IMG/VR virus record: IMGVR_UViG_3300023112_000106
Span: 1-21,803 of that record
DNA length: 21,803 bases
Reading direction: 5' to 3' (one strand)
Source: a virus
Shown: positions 1 through 6,231 of the stretch, in pieces
Position numbering within the stretch: the stretch's first letter is position 1
How the letters are laid out: the number at the start of each line of letters is the position of its first letter
The notes under the pieces: generated by a model
The model's input: only the letters and a program-made list of their open reading frames with translations
Database searches by the model: none
Told to the model about the DNA's origin: nothing
Position numbers and translations under genes: made by a program

Positions 1-119
1 AAGATCCGGATAAAGAAATCAAAAGCCAGTTCCAATGGCTCGTTTCACAGTTCAGGTACGCTGACGAGATACCCGAATCGCTTGATTGCTCACATTTAAT
101 CGCGGAGATTTGTGAGTAA
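1..119 (+). CDS. 3' end of an unidentified gene (last 38 codons)
   Basis: An open frame enters from the left edge (first full codon at position 3) and ends with TAA at 117-119. The visible tail begins DPDKEIKSQF and ends HLIAEICE. It is mixed charged and hydrophobic, with no recognisable motif. The stop overlaps the start of the helicase gene in a TAATG junction, so the two are probably translationally coupled. Its place before a replicative helicase suggests a replication protein such as a primase or polymerase subunit, but this is inferred from position only. Confidence 0.55.
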   Translation, partial: DPDKEIKSQFQWLVSQFRYADEIPESLDCSHLIAEICE

Positions 120-1438
120 TGAGTGATCAGCCAAATAATAAAAAAGTCGAAATGGCCGTTCTTGGGTCTTTAATGCAGGACGCTCGCAAGAATCTAAGCA
201 GCGTGATTGATCAGAAGATTACCGAGGCTCATTTTTACGATGGGCGAAATCGTGATATTTTTATGGCGATTGAAGGCATCGGCGATTCGTGCGATTACAG
301 AATCCTAATCGGGCATCTTGAAAAGGCAGGAATACTAGACCAGATCAGCATTGAGCATCTTGAAGAGTGCTTTGAAACAAGCATGGCCTTTGATTTACCA
401 GATTATTGTGACGTGTTGCATGAGATGAAACAAAGGCGAGATGTGATTTCATCGGCGCGTCAGGCGATTAGAGACTGTCAAGGCGAGCATAACCCAAAAG
501 AGGTTGCTGCGAGGTTGAGCGAGGAGTCATTCAGGGTTTTTGATGTTACGCCAACAATCGACAAGCATACGATAATCAAGGAGAGTCTTCAGCTCTTTGA
601 CAATGCGTTTGCTGGAATCGTTTCCGGTGTTCCGATGCCTTGGGATGGTTTTTCAAAGATGACTGGCGGGATTCAGAAGCGATGTGTCTGCCCGCTTATG
701 GGACGCGATGGCGTTGGAAAATCATTCATGGTCTCAAAGATATTGCATTATCTCGGTGCGCGTGGCATTCCTGCGTTGTCTATTCCATTCGAGGATGGAG
801 CAGACCGGCAACTTCGACGGATCGCCGGTTGTCATGGCGGGTATTCAACCGGAGAGATTGAGCGGGCGTTGTATAAAGATATGAACGAAAAATGGAAAAA
901 GATGGATTCGGTCTTGTTCCAAAAGCGTCGAAATCTAGCCGAGCAGTGCTTAAATGAGTGCGCTGATATGCCGATTTATTTCGAGGATACAGCGATGACT
1001 GTTGAGCAGATACGAGCGGTCGCCGGAAAGCACAAGCGCAAGCATGGCATTGAAATCATGTTTGTTGATGGTGTTAAGGATGTTGTTCCATCAAAGGGCG
1101 AGAACGCAACAAAGCAGGAGGAGCATATCAGCAGGGTTCTAGTTCAGACCGCAAAGGAGCTGAATATTGCGATTGTTCCTGTTTGCCATTTGACAGATGT
1201 TCCTGATGATATCAGGCTTTCTCGGCGCAACATGCGAGGAGCAAAGAGCCAGTTTCATAACGCCCGCCAGGTTCTTATTTATCAGAATGCAGGAGTTGAG
1301 AGTCCGAAACATATAGTCGGGCCGGAAACGGTTGTGCTGCATATGGAAAAAAATAACTACGGAAAAGAAGCTATGTGTTTTCTTGAAAAAGACTTTGATA
1401 AATGCGACTTTTCAGAGACTAAAAAACATAACTGGTGA
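119..1438 (+). CDS. DnaB-family replicative DNA helicase
   Basis: The 439-residue product has the layout of hexameric DnaB helicases, which unwind DNA at the replication fork using ATP and contact primase through the N-terminal domain. Residues about 8-110 fit the helical DnaB N domain (AVLGSLMQDA near the start, then AHFYDGRNRDIF). Walker A is GRDGVGKS at about 195-202 and a Walker B-like strand, IMFVDGV, is at about 313-319. The following segment KELNIAIVPVCHL matches the sensor strand, and RNMRGAKSQFHNARQVLIY matches the conserved C-terminal motif. The Walker B region reads VDGVKD where bacterial DnaB usually has IDYLQL, so this is a divergent phage form. The ATG at 119 overlaps the preceding stop. 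The length is close to the usual 440-470 residues. Confidence 0.93.
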   Translation: MSDQPNNKKVEMAVLGSLMQDARKNLSSVIDQKITEAHFYDGRNRDIFMAIEGIGDSCDYRILIGHLEKAGILDQISIEHLEECFETSMAFDLPDYCDVLHEMKQRRDVISSARQAIRDCQGEHNPKEVAARLSEESFRVFDVTPTIDKHTIIKESLQLFDNAFAGIVSGVPMPWDGFSKMTGGIQKRCVCPLMGRDGVGKSFMVSKILHYLGARGIPALSIPFEDGADRQLRRIAGCHGGYSTGEIERALYKDMNEKWKKMDSVLFQKRRNLAEQCLNECADMPIYFEDTAMTVEQIRAVAGKHKRKHGIEIMFVDGVKDVVPSKGENATKQEEHISRVLVQTAKELNIAIVPVCHLTDVPDDIRLSRRNMRGAKSQFHNARQVLIYQNAGVESPKHIVGPETVVLHMEKNNYGKEAMCFLEKDFDKCDFSETKKHNW

Positions 1439-1445
1439 GGAAAAA

Positions 1446-1547
1446 ATGACATGGAACCCGCTAAAACACTACATAATAATCGGCATTTGCGCTTGTCTAA
1501 ATCTCGCGCTTTTGCTTTATATTCTATTTGTGAACTTTAGGCGTTAG
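1446..1547 (+). CDS. 33-residue single-pass membrane peptide
   Basis: A short frame opens with ATG 7 bases after the helicase stop. A GGTGAGG ribosome-binding site (about 1434-1440) lies at good spacing. The peptide starts MTWNPLKHY, runs through about 21 hydrophobic residues (from YIIIGIC to YILFV) and ends FRR, giving a predicted transmembrane helix with a positively charged end. The positive-inside rule would put the C terminus in the cytoplasm. No family is recognised. Small membrane peptides in phage replication blocks may alter the host envelope or block superinfection, but nothing here shows which. The good ribosome-binding site and clean helix are the evidence that it is real. Confidence 0.55.
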   Translation: MTWNPLKHYIIIGICACLNLALLLYILFVNFRR

Positions 1548-1596
1548 TGATAAGGCTCAAATTTAAAAGATGCGAAATTAAAAGGGATGGTGAGAA

Positions 1597-1839
1597 ATGA
1601 TGAAACTGCAAAAAACATGGGTGAGCGATCAGGAATATGTACCTGCGAACGTGAAGGGTAAACTGCGCGGATATTGCAAACGCTGCGGGATGATGATTAT
1701 TGACGGCAAGGAGTCTAGTTGTCCGAAATGCGGTGGCGTGAGTTTGACAAGTAAAGCACCTGAAGAGAAGATGCGTATTTATGCGACCGGAATGACGGCA
1801 AGCACTAAGGGGCATCCTAATCAGGATGATAAGGTTTAA
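1597..1839 (+). CDS. Small zinc-ribbon protein
   Basis: The 80-residue product has two CxxC knuckles, CKRC at residues 27-30 and CPKC at 42-45. The 11-residue gap holds a short basic turn, the classic zinc ribbon of about 20 residues. The rest is polar and has no enzyme motif. ATG codons at 1597 and 1600 are both possible; AAGGGA at 1582-1587 is placed for either. Zinc ribbons of this size bind nucleic acid or partner proteins and are often found as solitary phage proteins. A role in transcription or replication control is plausible but is inferred only from the fold and from position after the helicase. Confidence 0.7.
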   Translation: MMKLQKTWVSDQEYVPANVKGKLRGYCKRCGMMIIDGKESSCPKCGGVSLTSKAPEEKMRIYATGMTASTKGHPNQDDKV

Positions 1840-1857
1840 CCGCCTGATTTGAGCGGG

Positions 1858-1874
1858 GCGTATTCGCAATACGC
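1858..1874 (+). other. Perfect 7-bp hairpin between two zinc-protein genes
   Basis: GCGTATT (1858-1864) and AATACGC (1868-1874) are exact inverted repeats around the loop CGC. The element sits in the 72-base gap between the two Cys-rich genes. There is no T-run after it, so it is not a standard intrinsic terminator. It could be an mRNA-stabilising or processing hairpin, or a small operator. Confidence 0.4.
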
Positions 1875-1911
1875 TCTAAATGATGGTTCAATTAAAATTA
1901 AAGAGATACTA

Positions 1912-2220
1912 ATGAATATTAAAAGTAAGTGTGGACATACATTCAAAGGCGGCCTCGGGGGAGGAGACATTCTTTTCACTTGCCCTGTTTGTGGCTACGA
2001 AGAGCCAAAGCCGCCGCCTCAACCTAAACCAACTAGCAAACAGGTGGAAATAGAAGGGAAATGGTATTTACCTGTCGAGTTGTTAGAAGAGCAGGGGCGA
2101 CGGGTTTATCTCGGTGGTCACCGTGGAATGAGGAGATTCTGTCAATGCGGAGGGTGGGGATGTGTGTTTTGTTGTAGAGATCACACAGAGTGGAGACAGA
2201 AAGGCGGTGTTTTTTCTTAA
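1912..2220 (+). CDS. Cys-rich putative zinc-binding protein
   Basis: I start this gene at the ATG at 1912 (102 residues), preceded by AAAGAGA. The frame is open upstream to a TTG at 1849, but that region contains the hairpin and has a weaker start. Cys-7/His-9 with the CPVC knuckle (24-27) can form one metal site. A proline-rich linker (about 32-40) follows. A second cluster, FCQCGGWGCVFCC (76-88) plus His-91, can form another. Eight cysteines in 102 residues strongly suggest bound zinc. The segment from about 43 to 68 (EIEGKWYLPVELL) looks like a small beta unit. No named family is recognised. Together with the previous gene it forms a pair of small zinc proteins after the helicase. Confidence 0.65.
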   Translation: MNIKSKCGHTFKGGLGGGDILFTCPVCGYEEPKPPPQPKPTSKQVEIEGKWYLPVELLEEQGRRVYLGGHRGMRRFCQCGGWGCVFCCRDHTEWRQKGGVFS

Positions 2221-2315
2221 ATTGAACGCTACCAGTGAGACTGAGGAAAGCTAGAGGCATCCCAGTCGATTTCGATTCGATGGTTAGATTCTTAATTTTA
2301 AAAAGGAGAGCATGG

Positions 2316-2699
2316 ATGAAAACACTTTATATTGTAAGAGGGTTGCCTGGTAGCGGAAAATCGACACTTGCCAAGAGGCTGGTTAAATCATCGCGTCATT
2401 TTGAGGCAGACATGTTTCACATTGTTGACGGCGAGTATAAGTTTGATTTGGATAAGATCAAAGAAGCGCATGAGTGGTGCCAGAGGTCGGCAGAAGATGC
2501 CATGAAGGAGCCCATCGACATCGCGGTATCGAATACGTTTACTAGGCGGTGGGAATATCAGCACTATATTAACATGGCAAAAACAGCAGGCTTCGCCGTT
2601 CAGGTGGTTGATTGTCATGGAGAATGGAAGAGTATCCACGCAGTACCAGTGCAGACACTAAAAGACATGAGATGCCGATGGGAGAATCATGAAAACTAA
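2316..2699 (+). CDS. Small P-loop kinase (polynucleotide kinase-like, AAA_33 type)
   Basis: The 127-residue product begins with a beta strand running into a perfect Walker A motif, GLPGSGKST (residues 9-17). This is the signature of small NTP-binding kinases related to the kinase domain of T4 polynucleotide kinase and to zeta toxins. Later elements fit the family: a short acidic strand with EADMF, a helix rich in charged residues and the strand DIAVSNTFTRR, resembling the VxDNTN region of such kinases. The usual arginine-rich lid is short. The start is the ATG at 2316, with AAGGAG at 2303-2308; an upstream in-frame extension lacks a good ribosome-binding site. The substrate (nucleic-acid end, nucleotide or small molecule) cannot be read from the sequence. 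Confidence 0.75.
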   Translation: MKTLYIVRGLPGSGKSTLAKRLVKSSRHFEADMFHIVDGEYKFDLDKIKEAHEWCQRSAEDAMKEPIDIAVSNTFTRRWEYQHYINMAKTAGFAVQVVDCHGEWKSIHAVPVQTLKDMRCRWENHEN

Positions 2700-2766
2700 C
2701 AACAATTTGAGCATGAAGGAACGGAGTGACTGATAGGCTCCAAAAACTGGTTAGGAGAAAATTATT

Positions 2767-2985
2767 ATGAAAACTGTATTAGAAGATATGCGTAAAATTA
2801 AGGCACTACACTGCGACCTCGGGGAAGAAACACACTCCTTTTTCGTTGGAGAGGGTGGCATCACGAGAATTGAGGCTTATGCGGAGAATGGACACATGGC
2901 CTTGGTTCCTTGGTTTGCTGTCTACAAAGGAGAAGAGATCGCCGTTAGAATGGACGGGCTAGGCAAAACAGTCTGCTACTCCTAA
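2767..2985 (+). CDS. Unknown small protein
   Basis: A 72-residue frame has a good ribosome-binding site (AGGAG near 2754) and an ATG start. The sequence has the alternating pattern of a small beta-rich protein (FFVGEGGITRIEAY, then MALVPWFAVYKGEEIAVRM). No family is recognised. It is the last gene before the hairpin and promoter at 2989-3063, so it closes the replication-side block. The segment around 2700-2766 between the kinase and this gene has only a 14-codon frame, not worth calling. Confidence 0.55.
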   Translation: MKTVLEDMRKIKALHCDLGEETHSFFVGEGGITRIEAYAENGHMALVPWFAVYKGEEIAVRMDGLGKTVCYS

Positions 2986-2988
2986 CAC

Positions 2989-3026
2989 CCTGTTGAGCCG
3001 TCAGTATCCTGATCGGCTCTAACGGG
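2989..3026 (+). other. Long 16-bp hairpin with two bulged T's, upstream of terS
   Basis: The top of the stem is GAGCCGTCAG paired with CTGA-T-CGGCTC around the loop TATC (3005-3008). The stem continues outward as CCTGTT with AACGGG, leaving T3013 and T3020 as single-base bulges; one pair is G-U. There is no T-run after it, so it is not a textbook intrinsic terminator. It separates the replication block from the terminase block. It may act as a transcription barrier, an RNA-processing site or part of a packaging (pac or cos) recognition region, which in many phages lies near the terminase small-subunit gene. Confidence 0.6.
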
Positions 3027-3035
3027 CGGTTAGAC

Positions 3036-3063
3036 TTGACACGCACCGATAAACGTGTATTTT
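3036..3063 (+). promoter_or_regulatory. Sigma70-like promoter for the terminase block, with internal dyad
   Basis: TTGACA (3036-3041) is a perfect consensus -35 box. It is followed after 16 bases by TATTTT (3058-3063), and the ATG of terS is at 3089. The spacer carries an inverted repeat, ACACG (3039-3043) with CGTGT (3054-3058), placed where a repressor could bind between the two boxes. The element lies in a non-coding gap of about 100 bases, which supports it. Confidence 0.6.
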
Positions 3064-3088
3064 ATACGGGAATTTAAAGGGAGTGATT

Positions 3089-3457
3089 ATGGCGAGGCCG
3101 ACGAAGTACGAAGAGAAGTTTTGCGGGCAGGTTGAAGACCTTTGCTTGCTTGGTGCTACCGATGAGGAGGTGGCGCATTTCTTCAATATCTCGACCTCGA
3201 CTTTTTACAACTGGAAGAAAGAATACCCTGAGTTTTTGGAGGCCATAAAGGACGGGAAGGAGAATGCAGACGCAAAAGTTGCGAAAAGCCTATACCAAAC
3301 CGCGCTTTCTGGAAATACGACCGCTCAAATCTTCTGGCTTAAAAACAGACGGACGCGTGATTGGAGAGATAAGCAGGACATCGACGTGAAATCAGACGGC
3401 GACAAGATAACCGGCCTCTCGATCAACTTTGTCGATCCGAAGAAAGGGAGCGAATGA
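3089..3457 (+). CDS. terS: Terminase small subunit
   Basis: The 122-residue product begins MARPTKYEEKFCGQV and carries a helix-turn-helix at about residues 22-46 (GATDEEVAHFF then STSTFYNWKKEYPEF). This is the common N-terminal DNA-binding pattern of phage small terminases. Such proteins form rings that recognise the packaging site and stimulate the large subunit. The second part (AKVAKSLYQTALSG to KNRRTRDWRDKQ) also fits the family: a helical stretch before the RTRDWRDK segment that is frequent in these proteins. The start is the ATG at 3089 with AAAGGGAG ahead of it, rather than the GTG two codons upstream. It is the first gene after the promoter at 3036. The large subunit is unusually far away, nine genes downstream. 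Confidence 0.87.
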   Translation: MARPTKYEEKFCGQVEDLCLLGATDEEVAHFFNISTSTFYNWKKEYPEFLEAIKDGKENADAKVAKSLYQTALSGNTTAQIFWLKNRRTRDWRDKQDIDVKSDGDKITGLSINFVDPKKGSE

Positions 3458-3768
3458 CCCTCGGACGCAGACCAACCGGCATCGTCATTGGAACGCGCAA
3501 GGTTTCGGACTGGAAAGACAAAGAGATCGTTGCGTACATCTCTGCACGTGGGTTTGTTGAATATGACAACATCGAGAAGCAGATTCTCAATGATCCGTGG
3601 GTTGATGGCTGGGAAACGCGCGAAAAAGGCGGGACATTAATGGACTTGCCTTTAGACTCACAGTTTTCTAGGGTTGCAGACAGAAGCGAACGTTATGCCC
3701 TGAAGGTGAAGGGTTGGGGCGATTGCGAAAAATGGCTGAAGAAACAAGAACGAAAGGAAAAGGTATGA
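3454..3768 (+). CDS. Unknown protein, coupled to terS
   Basis: The start codon overlaps the terS stop (ATGA at 3454-3457), so the 104-residue product is probably made by coupled translation. It has a basic N terminus, a central aromatic-acidic region (DPWVDGWETREKGG) and a highly charged lysine-rich C-terminal helix (EKWLKKQERKEKV). No family is recognised. The first half (RKVSDWKDKEIVAYISARGF) could hold a small helical domain. Its place between terS and the phosphoesterase suggests an accessory in packaging or nucleic-acid metabolism, but this is inference from position. Confidence 0.6.
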   Translation: MTLGRRPTGIVIGTRKVSDWKDKEIVAYISARGFVEYDNIEKQILNDPWVDGWETREKGGTLMDLPLDSQFSRVADRSERYALKVKGWGDCEKWLKKQERKEKV

Positions 3769-4547
3769 AAAGAGGCGTAATACTATCAGACCTGCATTGT
3801 GGGCATTTGGCTGGCTTAACACCTCCCGAATGGCAAGTAAACGGCGATGGATGGCGAGAGAAGATCCGCGAGACACAACGGCAAGCATGGAGCTGGTTTG
3901 ATGACACGATGAACGCTTTACCTGCTTTAGACTTCATGTTCTGCAATGGTGATGCGGTAGACGGAACCGGTCATCGCTCAGGTGGTAGCGAGCAAATCAC
4001 AACCGACATGAACATCCAATCAGAGATGGCTTCGTATATCCTTTCGCGGTACTCAAACCGAGACACGAAAATATACATGACCTACGGAACGCCGTATCAC
4101 ACAGGAATCGTCTCAGATGCCGAATATAACATCGCCAAAGACGTAAACGCTGAAGAGATCGGCGGGCAGGTGTTTGTTGACGTAGATGGCGTTGTGTTTG
4201 ATCTGAAACATAAGGTTGGCTCGTCAGGCATCCCACACGGACGCGCAACGGCTTTAAAGAAGGCTCAATTATGGAATAAGATATGGGCAGAAGCAGACGA
4301 GCAACCGCAGGCCGATGTTCTTATCCGCTCGCATGTTCACTATCATTCGGCCTGTTACGATCCAGATTTTGGCTGGACGATGACGACTCCTGCGCTCCAG
4401 GCGTTCGGGTCAAAGTACGGATCGCGTCAGTGTGAAGGGCGCGTCCATTTCGGGTTGATTTATGTAGAAATAGATAAGGGAGAACTATCATGGAAACCGG
4501 TATGTGCAAAACTAGAAGCTCACAAAAGCAAAGTATCAAAGGTGTAG
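3765..4547 (+). CDS. Calcineurin-like metallophosphoesterase
   Basis: The 260-residue product shows the metal-binding motifs of the calcineurin-like superfamily in order. SDLHCGH (residues 8-14) supplies the DxH pair, NGDAVDG (about 61-67) is the GD motif, YGTPYH (about 107-112) takes the place of GNHE/D, and RSHVHYH (about 188-194) is the GHxH-type motif. Enzymes of this superfamily hydrolyse phosphomono- or phosphodiesters with two bound metal ions; substrates range from nucleic acids to cyclic nucleotides and proteins. The start is the ATG at 3765, overlapping the previous stop (ATGA) and preceded by GAAAGGAAAAGG; a longer TTG-started frame has no support. The missing Asn in the third motif is unusual. 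Its location inside the terminase block suggests a DNA or RNA role, not proven. Confidence 0.83.
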   Translation: MKRGVILSDLHCGHLAGLTPPEWQVNGDGWREKIRETQRQAWSWFDDTMNALPALDFMFCNGDAVDGTGHRSGGSEQITTDMNIQSEMASYILSRYSNRDTKIYMTYGTPYHTGIVSDAEYNIAKDVNAEEIGGQVFVDVDGVVFDLKHKVGSSGIPHGRATALKKAQLWNKIWAEADEQPQADVLIRSHVHYHSACYDPDFGWTMTTPALQAFGSKYGSRQCEGRVHFGLIYVEIDKGELSWKPVCAKLEAHKSKVSKV

Positions 4548-5032
4548 TGATAAACCATGTTGAGGTATCAATCCAAGATGAGACTCCGATTGAAAAGGCA
4601 ATGGCGAATATATTGTCAGCTGTTAGTGAAAACGGAGGTTTTATAACATTAAGGGATCTGGAACGAAGAAACGGTATTGATAAAGCAACAGCACTAGAAG
4701 TCGCGCGAAGAAGTAACGGCGAGATAGTTATAGAAAAAATAAAAACAAAAAAAGCTGGAAGGCCGTCAGTTATTATAAGTAGTTGTATGAAAAAAGAGGC
4801 AATACAAATGGTTGACTGGGGTCTTGTAGACCAATTCACTGAACCAGTCGCGCCAACAATCCCAGAGAACGCAATCACGCGCCAGAAGATTGAGGAGCGA
4901 TACGGCATCAAACAGTGTCAAGCTGGCCGGAAGATGCGAATCCTGCGCGATAGTGGAAAGTTTGACGTGTTCCGATATCAGCCGAGCGGTTTGGGTGGCG
5001 TGAGTTACTATCTGGTTCCAAAGGAGGCTTGA
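4490..5032 (+). CDS. Putative DNA-binding protein with two winged-helix-like regions
   Basis: The 180-residue product starts at an ATG inside the end of the phosphoesterase gene, a 58-base overlap. I keep this start because AAGGGAGA stands at proper spacing. Residues about 37-95 look like a winged helix: helices around EKAMANILSAVSENGG, then a recognition-helix pattern (ITLRDLERRNGIDKATALEVARR), a basic strand and the turn KKAGRPSVI. A second similar unit lies at about 125-180 (ITRQKIEERYGIKQCQAGRKM, then the wing GVSYYLV). The basic GRP turn is common in DNA-contacting wings. It may be a regulator of the packaging block or a DNA-packaging accessory. No named family is assigned. Confidence 0.65.
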   Translation: METGMCKTRSSQKQSIKGVVINHVEVSIQDETPIEKAMANILSAVSENGGFITLRDLERRNGIDKATALEVARRSNGEIVIEKIKTKKAGRPSVIISSCMKKEAIQMVDWGLVDQFTEPVAPTIPENAITRQKIEERYGIKQCQAGRKMRILRDSGKFDVFRYQPSGLGGVSYYLVPKEA

Positions 5033-5033
5033 T

Positions 5034-5207
5034 GTGCCACTAAACGAACCAAGAATCTTTACACCCCGCCCGAAGTGGCTAGTATTGGAAGAACTGAGCC
5101 GGTCTGATGCTGGCGTATGGTTCAAGACTCGCAGCGGACGGATTATGGTTCCGCTTAAATATGTAGAAAAATACGAACAGGAGCAGGAAAATGCCAAAAA
5201 GAGATAA
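5034..5207 (+). CDS. Small unknown protein with GTG start
   Basis: A 57-residue frame starts with GTG at 5034, six bases after a perfect AAGGAGG (5021-5027) that lies inside the end of the previous gene. The ATG two bases earlier reaches a stop after three codons, so GTG is the only sensible start. The product is short and basic with an SH3-like beta pattern (WLVLEELSRSDAGVWFKTRSGRIMVPL) and a charged helical tail. It overlaps the next gene by 17 bases. No family is recognised. The excellent ribosome-binding site is the main reason to call it. Confidence 0.65.
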   Translation: MPLNEPRIFTPRPKWLVLEELSRSDAGVWFKTRSGRIMVPLKYVEKYEQEQENAKKR

Positions 5208-5445
5208 ATTGCCAGAAACAGTTGAGGAGTTAGTGCGGGATGGAATTGATGAGTTGAAGGCTCGCAAGCATCTGATCAAACGCATGGAGATCACAGAAGA
5301 CAAGATCAACAAGAAACAGGCCGAGCTGAAAGAGATCCAGAAAGAGCTGTCAGAGCTGCAATGCTACGGCTTAAATGCCAGCCAACTACTTGCCAATGAA
5401 ATCGAGAAGCGAGCGGTCGCGGAACTCGATGACGATGCCGATTAG
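5191..5445 (+). CDS. Small coiled-coil protein
   Basis: The 84-residue product is almost wholly helical and highly charged. A heptad-like region runs from about residue 18 to 58 (KRMEITEDKINKKQAEL and the following KEIQKELSEL), predicting a two-stranded coiled coil, and it ends with an acidic tail (ELDDDAD). CAGGAG and CAGGAAA upstream serve as ribosome-binding site. It overlaps both neighbours by 17 bases or so, part of a tightly packed chain. No catalytic motif is seen. It could be an oligomerisation or adaptor protein. Confidence 0.65.
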   Translation: MPKRDKLPETVEELVRDGIDELKARKHLIKRMEITEDKINKKQAELKEIQKELSELQCYGLNASQLLANEIEKRAVAELDDDAD

Positions 5446-5611
5446 TGCAGAGGAAATCGCGAAGGGCGTGTTTGATATGCTTACGTCAAACCGCCTCTTC
5501 TGCGTTTATCAGGTGACGGAAGATGATTGCATAATCGTCTGGTCATCTGCGACACTTGAGATTTTAGAGGCAAGGATTCGGGAGGGGATTGATGCGGGAA
5601 AAACTGATTAA
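5429..5611 (+). CDS. Small unknown protein
   Basis: I place the start at the ATG at 5429 (60 residues, MTMPISAEEIAKGVF), five bases after a weak GCGGA; ATG 5435 is an alternative. A longer frame from 5375 would overlap the coiled-coil gene by 71 bases and has no ribosome-binding site. The product has an alpha-beta pattern with a beta hairpin around LFCVYQVTEDDCIIVW and a final helix (ATLEILEARIREGI). No family is recognised. It ends 20 bases inside the next gene. Confidence 0.5.
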   Translation: MTMPISAEEIAKGVFDMLTSNRLFCVYQVTEDDCIIVWSSATLEILEARIREGIDAGKTD

Positions 5612-5759
5612 CGGTGATGAGGTGGACGCTGTATGGGCGCGAAAGCTCTTGTGCGTGTTTCAGAGGGCGCGTGTTGCGTCAAAGACAAAGAGACGCATCA
5701 GGAAGCGCAGACGGCGCGGAGACAAACTAATGATTCAACTGGAGGCTGGGAATGACTAG
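5592..5759 (+). CDS. Small arginine-rich basic protein
   Basis: A 55-residue frame is preceded by GGGAGGGG at five-base spacing, a very strong ribosome-binding site. The centre, from about residue 25 to 43, is extremely basic (SKTKRRIRKRRRRGDK), flanked by an amphipathic N-terminal helix. A cluster this dense suggests contact with DNA or RNA. It resembles arginine-rich RNA-binding peptides such as N-type antiterminators in composition only. It overlaps the genes on both sides by 20 and 8 bases. The function is not known. Confidence 0.6.
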   Translation: MREKLINGDEVDAVWARKLLCVFQRARVASKTKRRIRKRRRRGDKLMIQLEAGND

Positions 5760-5940
5760 TAACCGATTCAGGATAAACGGCCTGTCTCCAGAATGCGTTG
5801 ACCATGAGTGGACGGGTTGCGGTTGGGGCGATAAGGGCAAAGGCAAGACGTATTCAGACGTTGACTCGTTTCTGCTTGAAAGGCGCATGAATCGCGCGGG
5901 GAATATGATGGATTGGGTAGCTTGGAGGGTTGAGGTATGA
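5752..5940 (+). CDS. Small unknown protein
   Basis: The 62-residue product begins at ATG 5752 with GGAGG at 5741-5745, and overlaps the preceding stop by 8 bases. It is rich in tryptophan, glycine and charged residues (DHEWTGCGWGDKGKGK, then MDWVAWRVEV) with two cysteines. No family is recognised. It ends in an ATGA overlap with the next gene, so the two are probably coupled. Confidence 0.55.
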   Translation: MTSNRFRINGLSPECVDHEWTGCGWGDKGKGKTYSDVDSFLLERRMNRAGNMMDWVAWRVEV

Positions 5941-6200
5941 GGCTTAACAATAAAGAGGCAGAGATTGTTCGACTTAGAATAATTGAAATGAATGACGAGC
6001 TTATGGAGCTTGGTTGCGATTCAACGCAAATAGTCGTCACAGCTCCGCTTGCTGGCGATCTATGGGCAAGAACAGCTCTTGGTAAAGGCAATCTATACGC
6101 GAGGATTGGAGCTTGTGAGGATTGGTTAAAAACTCAGGACGGCATTGTTTTGGCGCATGAGATAGCCTGTGCGATGCCAGATGAGGGGTTTGACCAATAG
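5937..6200 (+). CDS. Small unknown helical protein
   Basis: The 87-residue product starts in an ATGA overlap with the previous gene. It is mainly helical: a charged N-terminal helix (NKEAEIVRLRIIEMNDELMEL) is followed by a short beta segment and two helices ending ACAMPDEGFDQ. No family is recognised. It is the last small gene before terL, and the chain of coupled starts suggests it is made with the terminase proteins. Confidence 0.55.
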   Translation: MRLNNKEAEIVRLRIIEMNDELMELGCDSTQIVVTAPLAGDLWARTALGKGNLYARIGACEDWLKTQDGIVLAHEIACAMPDEGFDQ

Positions 6201-6231
6201 ACATCACCGTCCAGATGCCTCGTTGGACTGA

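Noticed and set aside
1849-1912. TTG start at 1849 for the Cys-rich protein
   Set aside because: The upstream part contains a perfect hairpin and no strong ribosome-binding site; ATG 1912 has AAAGAGA ahead.
2250-2296. Repeated TCGATT units before the kinase gene as an operator
   Set aside because: Only a few short near-repeats, no clear dyad or promoter next to them; probably chance.
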